Position numbers and translations under genes: made by a program. The notes beneath the pieces were generated by a model that made no database searches, had not been told where the DNA came from, and worked only from the letters and a program-made list of their open reading frames with translations. 64,000 bases of DNA. It comes from Alviniconcha marisindica (Eukaryota; Mollusca; Gastropoda; Provannidae). The stretch lies in NCBI GenBank assembly GCA_018857735.1, contig JABMCL010003328.1, positions 30,001-94,000 of the forward strand, in the 5' to 3' direction. This document shows positions 15,395-35,989 of this stretch, one piece after another. How positions within the stretch are numbered: the first letter of the stretch is position 1; each line of letters begins with the position of its first letter.

Positions 15395-17330
15395 GTGTGT
15401 GTGTATGTGTGAGAGAGTGAGAGTGCAGAGTATTACATCATGTATCAGGTTTGTGTGGCATGACCTGTTGTGTTGATGTGGCATGACCTGTTGTGTTGAT
15501 GCGATGCAGATGATGATTGGCCAGTGGGTGAGCACACCTGATGTGATGCTGTGGGAGATTGAAACGGAAGATCGAGTACTCAACTGGCTCTTCTTTTTCC
15601 TGCTGCACGTTGCTGCCTGGCTCATCCTCTTCCTGCAAGTGGCTGTCATGGACCCGCTTGAGCTCATCGGTTTCAAACAGGTACGCACAAAAATATATCA
15701 GTTCATTTAAAAATGTGTTCTTTTTCTTTTGTCGTTTATTCCTGACAAATTAAACGTTTTTGTGTGCAAGTACTTTAAGACTGCAATCTGGTGAGGATTG
15801 AATTCAGTAGACAACAGTTGATAGAAATCAGTTATGAATGTACAGTCACTTTACTGATTCCTTGGAGTTAGACCCCATAAGCAAAATGTATGTAATGCGC
15901 GCACGTGCATGCACACACACACACACATACACACAAGTATTGAATGGGGAGAGGGAGAGATATGGTATATATTCCCTGAGTTCAAAGAGAGACACCATGT
16001 GTGGAGAGACAGAGAGAGATTCCCATGGCTCAGAGAAAAAGGCAGATTGTCGGAACCTTGCTTGTAGTCAAATGGAAGCCAAAGAGGCAACTTTCTGTGG
16101 GTTATAATATGCTTTTCCTTTTTTTTCCTGCCATGTACATCAGTTAACATACAGTTGCGAATGGACTACAATTGGAGCCTATTGACATTCTCATTATTGG
16201 CATCTTTTTGTCAATAGCCAGAACATTGTCATTTTTGGCATCTTTTTGTCAATAGCCAGAACATTGTCATTTTTGACATCTTATTGTTGATAGCCACAAC
16301 ATTGTCATTATTGGCATCTTTTTGTCAATAGCCAGAACATTGTCATTTTTGACATCTTATTGTTGATAGCCACAACATCGTCATTATTGGCATCTTTTTG
16401 TCAATAGCCACAACATTGTCATTATTGGCATCTTTTTGTCAATAGCCACAACATTGCCATTTTGGGCATCTTTTTGTCAGTAGCCACAACATTGTCATTT
16501 TGGGCATCTTTTTGTCAATAGCCACAACATTGTCATTTTGGGCATCTTTTTGTCAATAGCCACAACATTGTCATTTTGGGCAGCTTTTTGTCAATGTACA
16601 CAACAGTGGGGCTTAAGCAAAACGTTTGTTGTGTTAAGAGTTTAATGTCATGAATACTTTCATCTGTAGTCATCTTCACTTCACATGAGAGACTTCCTTA
16701 TTTCAGTCCATGAAGTCAGAGTGGTGGGTAATGCTGCCTTTGCAGGTTGCGCGTGCCACAGTGGGTACATGTGTGGGGGAACAGTAGCACATGCTACCGT
16801 CTCACCCAACAGTGGGTGAACCTCTGGGTTTTAGCTGAGGACGGTTAACAGTGATATCAGACAGCACAGTTACATGAGGGTTTTGCCAGCTGCATGCCCC
16901 ACAGCCTCAAAGACACTGAGGTTCACCCGCCTGTCCAGGGTTGTAGACTAAGGTCCAGGGTTGTGCTGAACCATTTGTGTCTTGCTTTACTTAATGATGT
17001 CAGGTGCCCTGTACAAACATGAACTGTGGTGATGGTTTTGTATTTCTCCAGGTGTACAACTACCACAAGGGGATAGGATCCCCCCTCAGCCACATGTCAA
17101 AGCCTCTGCGGACATTCTACCGGCACCTCCGTCATGCGGGACCGACCAGCCTGTGCCTGGTCCTGTGGGTTCATCCAGTGATGACACTGGACCGATTGCT
17201 GCTGGCGCTGGCGTTCTCTTTCTACCTGGCCCTGGCCCACCAGGTCTCGCTTGCTGACTACAAGTTTGCACATTCCCACTTTGTCCTGCAGGAAACCACC
17301 ACCACACAGTACAGGTTCTACAGAGAGTAG
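11500..17330 (+). CDS. NRM: Nurim homologue, nuclear envelope membrane protein (4 exons, complete)
   Basis: Coding exons 11500-11656, 14524-14699, 15510-15680 and 17052-17330 join in frame with GT/AG junctions into 260 aa; vertebrate nurim is about 262 aa. It starts with a hydrophobic segment (MLALHLVLLLSATFLLGSC). Family landmarks follow in order: VLQHSLMA (GQHSLMA in vertebrates), LYVMASSFTLN, FFLLHVAAWLILFL, LELIGFKQVYNYHKGIG, then a loop with FYRHLRHAGPTSLCLVLWV and LDRLLLALAFSFYLALAH. Nurim is a multi-pass inner nuclear membrane protein distantly related to isoprenylcysteine methyltransferases; its biochemical role is not settled. The ATG at 11500 is chosen because it gives the family length and hydrophobic N-terminus. 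Transcribed divergently from PTGR3-like and convergently with IDH1. Confidence 0.92.
11831..11923 (+). mobile_element. LINE relic: C-terminal end of a reverse-transcriptase ORF
   Basis: In-frame TIDWNNLKQEIVSTSSKTLE then SFKTQISRCP and a TAA. The W-N-x-L...F-K-x-x-L/I pattern is typical of the extreme C-terminus of non-LTR retrotransposon polymerases. The upstream polymerase is missing or decayed, as expected of a 5'-truncated copy. It sits in NRM intron 1. Confidence 0.65.
12719..12829. repeat. Perfect hairpin: 53-bp arms, 5-nt loop
   Basis: Bases 12719-12771 are the exact reverse complement of 12777-12829, separated by tcaac. The arm reads aatttttgcaactgcaacag onward to cgcaattctaggt. Located in NRM intron 1. 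It carries no recognised transposon end. Confidence 0.97.
14250..14425 (-). mobile_element. LINE 3' end, copy 1
   Basis: On the minus strand the block ends in aatttcccactgggattaat followed by aaagtatattgtta, the usual 3' terminus of many animal non-LTR elements. It shares cacactctagacatacgccc, ctttctctcaatctgcatac and taatagcaaac with 19052-19170. Confidence 0.65.
14524..14699 (+). CDS. NRM: NRM exon 2
   Basis: 176 nt after acceptor ttatgtttcag, donor gtaagt. Encodes DFERQYVFTRLLKDFMLVGG, QHSLMA and SERLLYVMASSFTLN, the most conserved part of the family. Confidence 0.92.
15349..15410. repeat. GT microsatellite
   Basis: Run of TG units in NRM intron 2, about 100 bp upstream of the exon 3 acceptor. 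Confidence 0.95.
15453..15500. repeat. 24-bp tandem duplication beside the NRM exon 3 acceptor
   Basis: Two copies of tgtggcatgacctgttgtgt plus tga. The second ends about 10 bp before the exon, so it makes up the pyrimidine/branch region. Confidence 0.85.
15510..15680 (+). CDS. NRM: NRM exon 3
   Basis: 171 nt, 57 codons, phase 0 at both ends. Acceptor gcgatgcag, donor gtacgc. Encodes MMIGQWVSTPDVMLWEIE, then LFFFLLHVAAWLILFLQVAV and LELIGFKQ. Confidence 0.92.
16178..16595. repeat. 38-bp minisatellite, about 11 copies, NRM intron 3
   Basis: Units built on catctttttgtcaatagcca and caacattgtcatt, with variants (attattgg, tttttgac, tttgggc) in blocks. Confidence 0.95.
16768..16860 (+). repeat. 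Dispersed repeat, copy 1
   Basis: Shares gtctcaccmaacastgggtg then aacctcwgggttttagctg with 30050-30135 in the same orientation. Class unknown; a short interspersed element is likely. Confidence 0.6.
17052..17330 (+). CDS. NRM: NRM exon 4 with stop
   Basis: 279 nt after acceptor tatttctccag. Encodes VYNYHKGIGSPLSHMSKPLR through the last membrane segments to YRFYRE and a TAG stop. Confidence 0.92.
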   Translation: MYNYHKGIGSPLSHMSKPLRTFYRHLRHAGPTSLCLVLWVHPVMTLDRLLLALAFSFYLALAHQVSLADYKFAHSHFVLQETTTTQYRFYRE

Positions 17331-18565
17331 ATGCCGACACGTTTCCACAAACTAAGGCACAGCCTAGGTAGAAGTGATAACCCTTCACTTCACAAGAGTG
17401 TGCTGTGCACATTATGCTGAGGAAGTCTGACTGACCTTACTTAACGTAACTTAACTGAGCAACTTTAGTCATCTTACTAATAATTCTTCAGTTTGTGAAC
17501 AACACCAAAGACCAGTTCAGCTCCAAAGACCCAAGTTCACAGCTAATCTGGAGGGAAAGAAGAAAAGCGTAGGTTTGGAGTATGCGTGGTGTTGTCTGAT
17601 GATATTGTCATGGTTGAGTTGCTTTTGTGGCCAACCGCAAATTTGTATCCACTATGTGGTTGATGTGAGAAACTGCCACACTTCAGAAATGGACCTGCTT
17701 AACTTGGGCAGGATGGGGGGCAGTGTATCATTCAGGCATCCGGCTTGCATTCCCCATAACATTGTAGGCATTTCCAATTGCAGAGGCATCAGTGAAAGTT
17801 GCAAAAGCAAGCGTTAAAACTAGCATTGTTTACCATACCTCAGCTCAAAGGTGAAAACCACATGGCTGTGTGTTTTTTTAGTAATTCAGGACATTGATTA
17901 ACTGCAGCTCTTCCACATGTACTGTTTGAGCCACAGACCAGGCAAGGAGAGGACCGGTTTACTGTTGTAGACATCACCACTCGGTCCTTGTGACATATGT
18001 ACTGGTACTTCCACAGTCACAATCCACAGCCTTCCTTCCTAATGTAGCCAAACCATGACAAGATCCGTAGTGTGGGAAACAAGAGCAACTACTGAAAGAC
18101 AGATAAATGCCCAGAGATGGTAAATGAACCACAATGGAATCATTTCACGCTGTCTAAAGTGATAGACCTGTATAAAAACCCAAACAAACTGAACTGGCCA
18201 AACCTCCAATGAAGAACCACGCCTTGGCCGGGAATGAAAGTAAAAACACAGGACTGAAACACCATGAGTCCTGAACAACAGAATGCCAGCAACGGTTAAG
18301 CATGCCACTCAGTCATGGAATTGTGATTAAGCATAATAAATTTGGGCCTGATTTATTCTACACCTGTTCTGTCTTTTCTCTTTGGGACTGCTGCACAATA
18401 TTGATCTCTTTAGCTTTTGGCTGTCTTTCAGCCACTTACAAATCTTTTTTAATATTTTGTATCTCATCTCTTCAAGATAGCATTGCCCTTATCATGCCTT
18501 AAAAATGTACTTGTTAATTATCATGTTCTGTCATGTTTTTTTATTATTGTATACTCTGCCTCTGT

Positions 18566-18569
<4 letters not shown>

Positions 18570-18613
<44 letters not shown>
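18570..18613. repeat. GT microsatellite
   Basis: About 20 TG units. Confidence 0.95.
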
Positions 18614-19051
18614 ACTTTGTGGACACCTTGCACAAGAGCACTTTTGTTGCAGGTGTGTTTGGTGAGAGTGGTAGTTTGTTTGGTTTGGTTTGCAACTGCT
18701 GTATTCTGCGCTAATTTGTAGATTATCTGTGATGTTTACGAGTATGTGCACGCTTATGGCTTTTCATTTAAAGCTGGATGCTAGATAGATAGATAGATAG
18801 ATAACTGGGTTTTAATGCCCAGTCAACTATGGCAGTTATAATGTTACTCTTGTCACTACTTACCTGTGTTTATGTTTCGCTTTGGACTTCATTTGTGGAG
18901 TTTGTTTATGGATACGCCCTAACCTGACCCTGCGATCTGACGAAGTTGCCTGACTATTTGGTGCTTTACTTAAATGCATGCCAGTGATGATGAGCTTTTT
19001 TCATTCTTCTTATTGTATATGGTGCCATTCTCTGCTTTTGAGCACTCGCTA

Positions 19052-19170
19052 CACTCTAACAATATACTTTATTCATCCTAGCAGGATACATACACACTCT
19101 TAGACATACACCCCCTTTCTCTCAATCTGCATACACTAATAGCAAACCTAAAATGACCTGGAATAATGCT
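19052..19170 (-). mobile_element. LINE 3' end, copy 2
   Basis: Starts aacaatatactttattcatc on the plus strand and continues with cacactcttagacatacacc, ctttctctcaatctgcatac and taatagcaaac, matching 14250-14425 with an internal deletion. Confidence 0.65.
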
Positions 19171-20070
19171 TTCTCTGTCAAACCAAAACGTAAAAACTCT
19201 CAAATCTCACACATCCCCAACCCTCCCTTAGAAAGTTATGCTCAACAGACGTCTTGACGCATGCGCACACTCAGTTAATGACTGGTATAATTTTCATTAA
19301 AAACTGAGTTTTTAATTTTCTAGTTGTATGTAGTTGTGAATGAGTGACTGTCGCTTTACACAGTGCGTTTTGAATGTCCATTGAAGTGGTGTACTTGCAG
19401 CACCAGCTTGACACATTTGGTTGCCAGCTTGACACATCTATGTATACAATACAGCCATGTACCAGTTTGCAGTGTTCTTCAAAGCCACATGCATAGGGTG
19501 CATGTGTATCTAGCTGTAACCTGCCACCTGCAGCACTTTTATCAGAATGAGCAGGATCTTTTGCTTGCTACTGCGGCAACACAGGGGTGGAGCAGATACC
19601 AAACTAAGAGTCAGTACAAAAAGTTGGCTGTCTACCTCCACTCCTGCCAGGAATCAGAATGTGAGCTTGTAATGATTACTGTTAGGCCATCCAGACTGAC
19701 AGCTATCTAAGTTTGACAAAATCTTTATGTTGTGATTTCTTTGAACACTACCTGTCATCTTATCAAAGTGATACATATCAAACTTTGAAGCTGACTTCAC
19801 ACATGCTTCCCACACAAGGAGGCTGGGTATGTCTGATGTCTCCCACTTGTTTGGAATCTCAGGGTTGTTACTCGATTCTCCTTATCTATCTCCGCTCTTG
19901 TTCTTCTGCCTAATCCTGTTGCTCTTTCTGTCTTGTCCTTGCTATGCAAATGGTCTATTCTGCTGCCTTTATTTATGTATTTTTTACTAAAAGTTCTCCA
20001 ATATTTTTCATCAAGACTAAGACAGGCTTTTTTGTATGGCTCTTGTTGAGCAGTTAGGAGATGATAGTTC

Positions 20071-20166
20071 TAGAATTCTCTGCCTTGTGAAAATAGACAC
20101 ATTCAGTCAACCACTGCATTTAAAACCGCCCTGAAGCCCCATCTGTTTAAAACCTTGTACTGCTAG
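20071..20166 (+). mobile_element. LINE relic: C-terminal end of a second reverse-transcriptase ORF
   Basis: In frame: TAG, then NSLPCENRHIQSTTAFKTAL and KPHLFKTLYC, then a stop. The W-N-S-L-P...F-K-x-x-L-K-x-H-L-F pattern is the hallmark C-terminus of many non-LTR polymerases. The expected W codon is now TAG, so this copy is dead. It differs from the relic at 11831, so two families are present. Confidence 0.72.
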
Positions 20167-20244
20167 CAAATTCTCTGTTCCCTTCCCAAGCGTGCATCCA
20201 TGTGTGGTAATGTCAGTTTTTCCTGTACAGCTTGTTGTATTTTG

Positions 20245-20533
20245 AATTGCTTGTGGTCATTGTTATGTCATTTTCCACTTGAGTGTGTCTCGATGTGGAT
20301 GTAGTCATTGTTATGTCATTTTCCGCTTGAGGTGTGTCTCAACGTAGATGTAGTCGTTCTCCACTCGAGGTGTCTCAACGTGGATGTAGTCATTGTTATG
20401 TCATTTCCACTTGAGGTGTGTCTCAACATGGATGTAGTCATTGTTATGTCATTTTCCACACGAGATGTGTCTCAACGTGGATGTAGACATAGTTGTGTCA
20501 TTTTCGACTTGAATTGTCTTTCAATGTGGATGT
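20245..20533. repeat. About 49-bp tandem repeat, 6 degenerate copies
   Basis: Core tcattgttatgtcattttcc, then acttgaggtgtgtctcaacg and tggatgtag. It starts about 80 bp past the LINE relic at 20071-20166, so it may be an expansion of that element's 3' tail. Confidence 0.85.
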
Positions 20534-21772
20534 AGTTTATATTTGAATCCTGTTTTTATGTTAAGATATTGGTGCTTCATAAAAATTTCATTATTTTTGT
20601 CATTGTTAGTTGGTGGGTGGTGTGAAGCCTGCTGCCATATGGCACTGGTATTTGCCTTATGCATTTATAGAATATTATGGACTTTTTTTAATTGTTTCTG
20701 TCCATTCCTTTTTTATACTTTTTTATTTTTTAATGTGGTATTGATAAATCAGACAGAATTGTACCAGTTTGTCCTGGTGTTATTATGTTTGTAACAAGGG
20801 CAGTATTGAAGGGACTAACTGTTCAAAAATGTGTGACGTTTGTGTATTTGTGAATGGATTATTTAGGTTTGATTTAGTAGCTTGAGATCTGTAGATGGGA
20901 GGAATATTTGAAGGGATTTAAAAACATTTTAATTGTCCTAAATCTTTCACTGATTTTCAGCTGCTGATGGTCTTTGTAGGTCCAGTAGTTTCATCTTCAT
21001 CTGAGGGACACTCAAGTGTCAGACTCCTAAAAAATGTGTGTCTTTGTGATCAGTGTCAGGCTGGCACTTCGGGTGACATGCTGGCTGTCAAAACTGAAGT
21101 CAGTCAAATAACACTATAGGATAAGTTAGATAACACTAACAGAAGTTTAAAGCAGGCTGGTTGTGTTTTCCACAAGTTGGTTCCATCAACAACGCTGAAC
21201 AACATGAATTATGATCATGTTCACATGTCAAATTGTGATGCTTGTATATTAAATGTTATATAGTGTTTGACAGCTGGGTTTTTCCCATGCCTGCCAATCA
21301 TATTGCAATGTCAGATAGGTGCTAACAACCTACACCAGATGTGTTCTATACCAGTTTATGCAAATACAAAAGTTTGCTCTTTTCTCTGCAAAACATGACC
21401 AACTATTTTCAGAAGTGTACCTTCTACAATACATTCTATGAATCTCACCTTGCTTTACTTGCTGCTTTGCATACAGTACTGTAGGTTTATTTTGGTCTCA
21501 GATGTATAAATAGATCCAGTTCATAAATCTTTCACATGAATTAGTATCTTATTAATAAAGAGGAGTCTCTTTGTTTCTTTGTATCAATGCCATGATTTGG
21601 TGCTTGGCCTGCTGAACTTACTGTGATGAAACTTTGTGTGCAGATTCCCTATAACGCTTTGTTGCTGTGGTAATGGGTAACATCTCTTTTGCTACTTAAC
21701 ACAATAACACTAAGCATTATTGAAGAGATCGAGTCTGTCTGAGAAGTAAAAGGAGTGTGATATAAACTTAAC

Positions 21773-21850
21773 TGCATCTCTAGCTCAGTGGTGTAGTGGT
21801 TAGCACTCTGGAATCTCTCTGCAGTGATCTGAGTTCAGATCTCAGTGGAA
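21773..21850 (+). mobile_element. tRNA-like (SINE head) segment
   Basis: An A-box-like tagctcagtggtgtagtgg and, 25-30 bp later, a B-box-like gagttcagatctc. No acceptor stem closes it, so a tRNA-derived SINE head is more likely than a functional tRNA. Confidence 0.45.
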
Positions 21851-21994
21851 CTTATTATGAATTGTTATTTAATTAGCTGCTGCAACACCATCAAACAGGA
21901 AACTGTTTTATTATTTTTGTTGTTGCTCTGTGGCAACAGCAGCATTGTTGAAAACAGCTTCAGCAGTTCAGTGCTCTATTCATAAGTCTGATGC

Positions 21995-22070
21995 AGGGGT
22001 CAACGCGACACAGTCAGCCAAGTCGAGAGAGAGTTAGCCATGCTCCAAGTTTGAATCTCAGAATCTAATC
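21995..22070 (+). mobile_element. Second tRNA-like segment, weak
   Basis: Contains gagttagccatgctcc and a B-box-like aagtttgaatctc. Probably a decayed relative of 21773-21850. Confidence 0.3.
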
Positions 22071-22609
22071 TAGGTGCAGATCAAGTGGACATCCCACAAC
22101 TTCTGAAGCAAAATAAATGTAAACCACCAAGAACAAGAACAGGCTAGTTTCACTTTTAACCAAAAAGGAGGGCCCACAATGTATAAAATGGACAGTTTTA
22201 TTTTTTGAAGGAGATAATTCACATACACACACACATAAATAAGGTTGGGGGGGGGGGGGGGGGGTGGAGGCAAAACAAGGAGAGGAACAAAATAACGGCA
22301 GTCAGTGGCAGTTTATTCCCTTGGTCATCAAGCAATGCATAATTAACGTGCAGTTGTAACTGAATGCAGAGTGTCATGGTAAACAAAGGTGAAAAATCAG
22401 TCAAATAAAAAAAGAAATCAACAGTAATGTGTGGAATCTGCATAAGCATAAACTGAATAGTTTATAACATGCTGTAATCACAGACAAAAAACCCAATACA
22501 CCGGAATCCCATACAAAGGACCACCTTCTTGAGAGACCACCACCTTTTCAAGATACTTTCCCTTCCTATTTGTATGTAAATGAACCCATGATGAATGACG
22601 ACCTTCTTC

Positions 22610-22855
22610 TACGGCTGCCTTAAAGTGGTCTTAATAATGCCCTAAAGTGGCCTTAATACTACCTTCTAAGACCGCCCTAAGCGGGCTTAGCAGCACCTTA
22701 AAGTGGTCTTAATTAAGCCATAGTGGTCTTAATACTACCCTCAAAGACTGCAGTAAAGTGGTCTTAACAACTCCACGAAATGGTCTTAATACCACCCCAG
22801 AGTAGTCTTAATATCACCCCAAAGTGGTCTTAATACCACCCTGAAGTGCTCTGAA
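22610..22855. repeat. Irregular 20-30-bp tandem repeat
   Basis: The phrase aaagtggtcttaataccacc recurs about nine times with irregular spacing. Confidence 0.8.
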
Positions 22856-23570
22856 AAGAGGAGAACCACTCCACAGCTCTTGTGTTTAAGATATTGTATT
22901 TGCACACATACAAGATAATATCACTCACTAGAACATGGTTGATGATCAAACCAAATTCTGCTGGGCATTACATGTACATTGCACAACTGAAATAAATTAA
23001 TCTTTTCCATAATACATTTATAGGCAATGGTACATATTCAAATGGTGTATTTTCCCTTTCATATTTTGTGAAAAACATGGAAGATATGAAGACAGAACAT
23101 ATCAGAATGAAACCTTAAAAAATAAATACTTTTTTTTACCAACAACAACAAAAAAGAACTATGGTGATCACTAGATTATATTCCTCACTTTTCTTAGAAA
23201 AATTATTCAGAAAGGGCCTAGAAATGTTCTCTGTATGTCATTATTTAATGAGAAAACTGTTGATGTGTTATTACACGGACTCTCGAAAAAGTCTGGGCAA
23301 AAATACACTATGCAAATGCCTTCAAACTTATTGACACTGTTTTTTTAAAAAAGCCTTGGAGAGATGTCTCTACATTAGACCAACACTGGCAGAAATGCTG
23401 TAAGTACTGAACTGTTCAAGGTGCAACATTATTTGATATGTAATTTTAACTAATACTGATTACAATATAAACGCATCCATGATTAGATTCCCACTTCCGT
23501 CCATGCACATGTATTTATAATGAATGCACATGCATACAACTGGCTGTGTTAGGTGAATCATACACACTAC

Positions 23571-23660
23571 ACCAACATTTAACACTGATGTTGTGTTGAA
23601 TCCACTGTGCATCAACACAATACCAACATTTAACACTGATGTTGCGTTGAATCATAAATG
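23571..23660. repeat. Two-copy tandem duplication
   Basis: accaacatttaacactgatg followed by ttgygttgaatc occurs twice, about 56-60 bp apart. Confidence 0.8.
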
Positions 23661-24331
23661 TAAAACAAACACTGACATTCTTTTGATGAAAACAAAACAT
23701 AACAACGTATCCACCGGAATGGGCTGAGTAAACTTACTTGGTCCACGTGACTGTATTCCATTTAGTAAGGTGTGAACAAAAAATTATCAAAATCTTAACC
23801 AAAGACAAGTCAGGACAGCTTCTGGGTATTCCACATCCAGTCAGCCATGTTGCTTATATTAGTGTGAAACTGTATGAAAACATCAAACGTGACTCCAAAA
23901 ACAAAAAGCAGACCCCAAATGCACACGTCACAAACACTCTCTCCCTATCAAAACCTAATTGCAATACAGCAAAACTATGCCTTCATCCTCAACTTTCCCA
24001 GAAATATTAGGGTAAAAAAATAAAAATAAAATGTCAACGTTGGACTCTCTGCTTATGGCATGCACCACATTATATTTGTAGATGACCATGCAAACAAAAT
24101 GAGGTTTAAATGACTCTGGAAAGTCATAATTAGGTATAGACCTTCAGCAGTACTCTAAGCAATTAAGCTATCTTCTGACCTACCCGAGGTTTAGAGACAG
24201 ATCCCCTGATGGGTTCTCAGCAGAAGGGGCCTGGAATTCTGCATCTGAGTTACCCTAACCCTACTGCGGGGTAAAGACAGATTCACACCGCTTGTTGGAA
24301 ACAATTCTGCAGACACAATATGAACACCACA

Positions 24332-24421
24332 ACTGAATACCTCTGATTTTATCTCCTTGTTCTATCACAGTTCACTACTGAATAACTCTTTGATTTCCTT
24401 GTTCTATCACAGTTCACTGAC
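24332..24421. repeat. Two-copy tandem duplication, about 46 bp
   Basis: tccttgttctatcacagttc occurs twice within similar flanks. Confidence 0.8.
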
Positions 24422-25543
24422 TAAAGAAAGTGTAGCTGCTCCACACTGACCCACTTTCTGACTCTCACATGTTTTCTATGTGATGAGACGCATCACAAAA
24501 CACACACGACACAGTACTAAGTACATGCTATTTGTTGCACTTCCATCAAACAACAACAAAAAAGGTTAAAAAAACAAACATCTATAAACAAGATGGCAAT
24601 GAATAATAAACAGTCTTGCCTAACTCAAAAATATCTGTTACAGTGAGAAAATATGATTTTTGTGCGGGGTGTCAGTGTGAAAAGCCAAGGTCAGCATGCA
24701 CAAGCTTGTGAAACAAAATAAATGTAAACCCTCAAGAACAAAAATAGGCCGAACAGGCCAAACTCGTCCATGTGAACAGAAATATATACAGACAGAGTTA
24801 AGACAGCAAAACAAGGCTCTCCATGGTTGTCTAGTCTATGTAAACAGAACACATGACTGGAATAAAAAATAAAAGAAATGCATCAATTCAGAGCTCAATA
24901 TATTATAGTGTAGTCCTGTCACTCTCAATCACATAGTGAAGAGTGTGGAATTCATTGTGACATGGGATCAGCAGTCATTTCACACAACACTCCACTACTG
25001 TCAGTCACAGTCACACATCTCCGCTGGACCAGTCTTCCACCTGTGCTCCCTCTCTCTTTTGATGCGTGACTTGTGACCAAAGTGGCTTCATGGTGCATGA
25101 GACTGCCATGGTACATCCAGAACCAGTTTCCCTTGGATCCTAACAAGACAGTTGGCTATAATCTATCCAAAATGAATATATTTCCCGCAGCAGTAAAATG
25201 GCTGAATGGTTACTTTCTTCAGAGCCAAAGTTTACAGTGTACGTTCATGGCAGAAGGTCACCTGTTCTCTTCACATGAACAAAAACCAAATTAATATAAA
25301 TGAACAAAAACAAAACGTAGTTGAGATTGAAAGCATCAGACTCATTTTTACAATCATTACATATCTGTTTTTTGTTGTTTTTTTTTCAAAAGGGATTTTT
25401 TCTTTGGGGTCCAAACTGGCCAGCCCTGACCACTGTTTGGTGATCATTTGTAATGTATAACTTAGGACTGACGATTCAGTTCTCTGTGGACAGCAGTAGA
25501 GTTACAGCTTGCTGTCCTGACCACCTGGCTGTTCATTGTCTAG

Positions 25544-35716
<10,173 letters not shown>

Positions 35717-35906
35717 GATTTAACGCAGAACCAAGCCGCTCACTTTCTCGCGTGCTACTTTGCTTGTCGACGAAAATGCCGGCGTCGAAGTCAAGGGCGA
35801 GTGCGCGTCACCTTTGAACTCTTCGGTGACTGGCTGATCTTCCCTCGGTTTCTCTCGGGAAAAATCGGAAGATCGTCACGCCTTTTTTTTTTTTTTTTTT
35901 TTTCCG

Positions 35907-35924
35907 TGGACCTATATAGGTCCA
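35907..35924. promoter_or_regulatory. CArG box within an 18-bp palindrome, IDH1 5' flank
   Basis: tggacctatataggtcca is a perfect palindrome whose centre, CCTATATAGG, fits the CC(A/T)6GG serum-response-factor/MADS consensus. It is about 195 bp upstream of the IDH1 ATG, next to a 20-nt T run. It may instead belong to the SINE-rich sequence that follows; function is inferred only from the consensus. Confidence 0.35.
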
Positions 35925-35989
35925 TGTTGTTTTTTTCCCCACTTTTCCCGTACGGTTTCTGTGGACGTTAAGCACCATGTTTACTTACT

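Larger units (their letters stand above)
17331..25543. other. Convergent intergenic region / 3' UTRs of NRM and IDH1
   Basis: No coding sequence recognised. Plus-strand AATAAA candidates for NRM are near 18334 and at 21554-21559. Minus-strand AATAAA candidates for IDH1 lie near 22313 and 22197. The region holds two LINE 3' fragments, two tRNA-like segments, several tandem repeats and microsatellites. UTR ends cannot be fixed from sequence alone. Confidence 0.6.

Noticed and set aside
21773..21850. Functional tRNA gene
   Set aside because: A and B box similarity only; no closing acceptor stem, no clear anticodon arm, and similar decayed segments nearby suggest a SINE.
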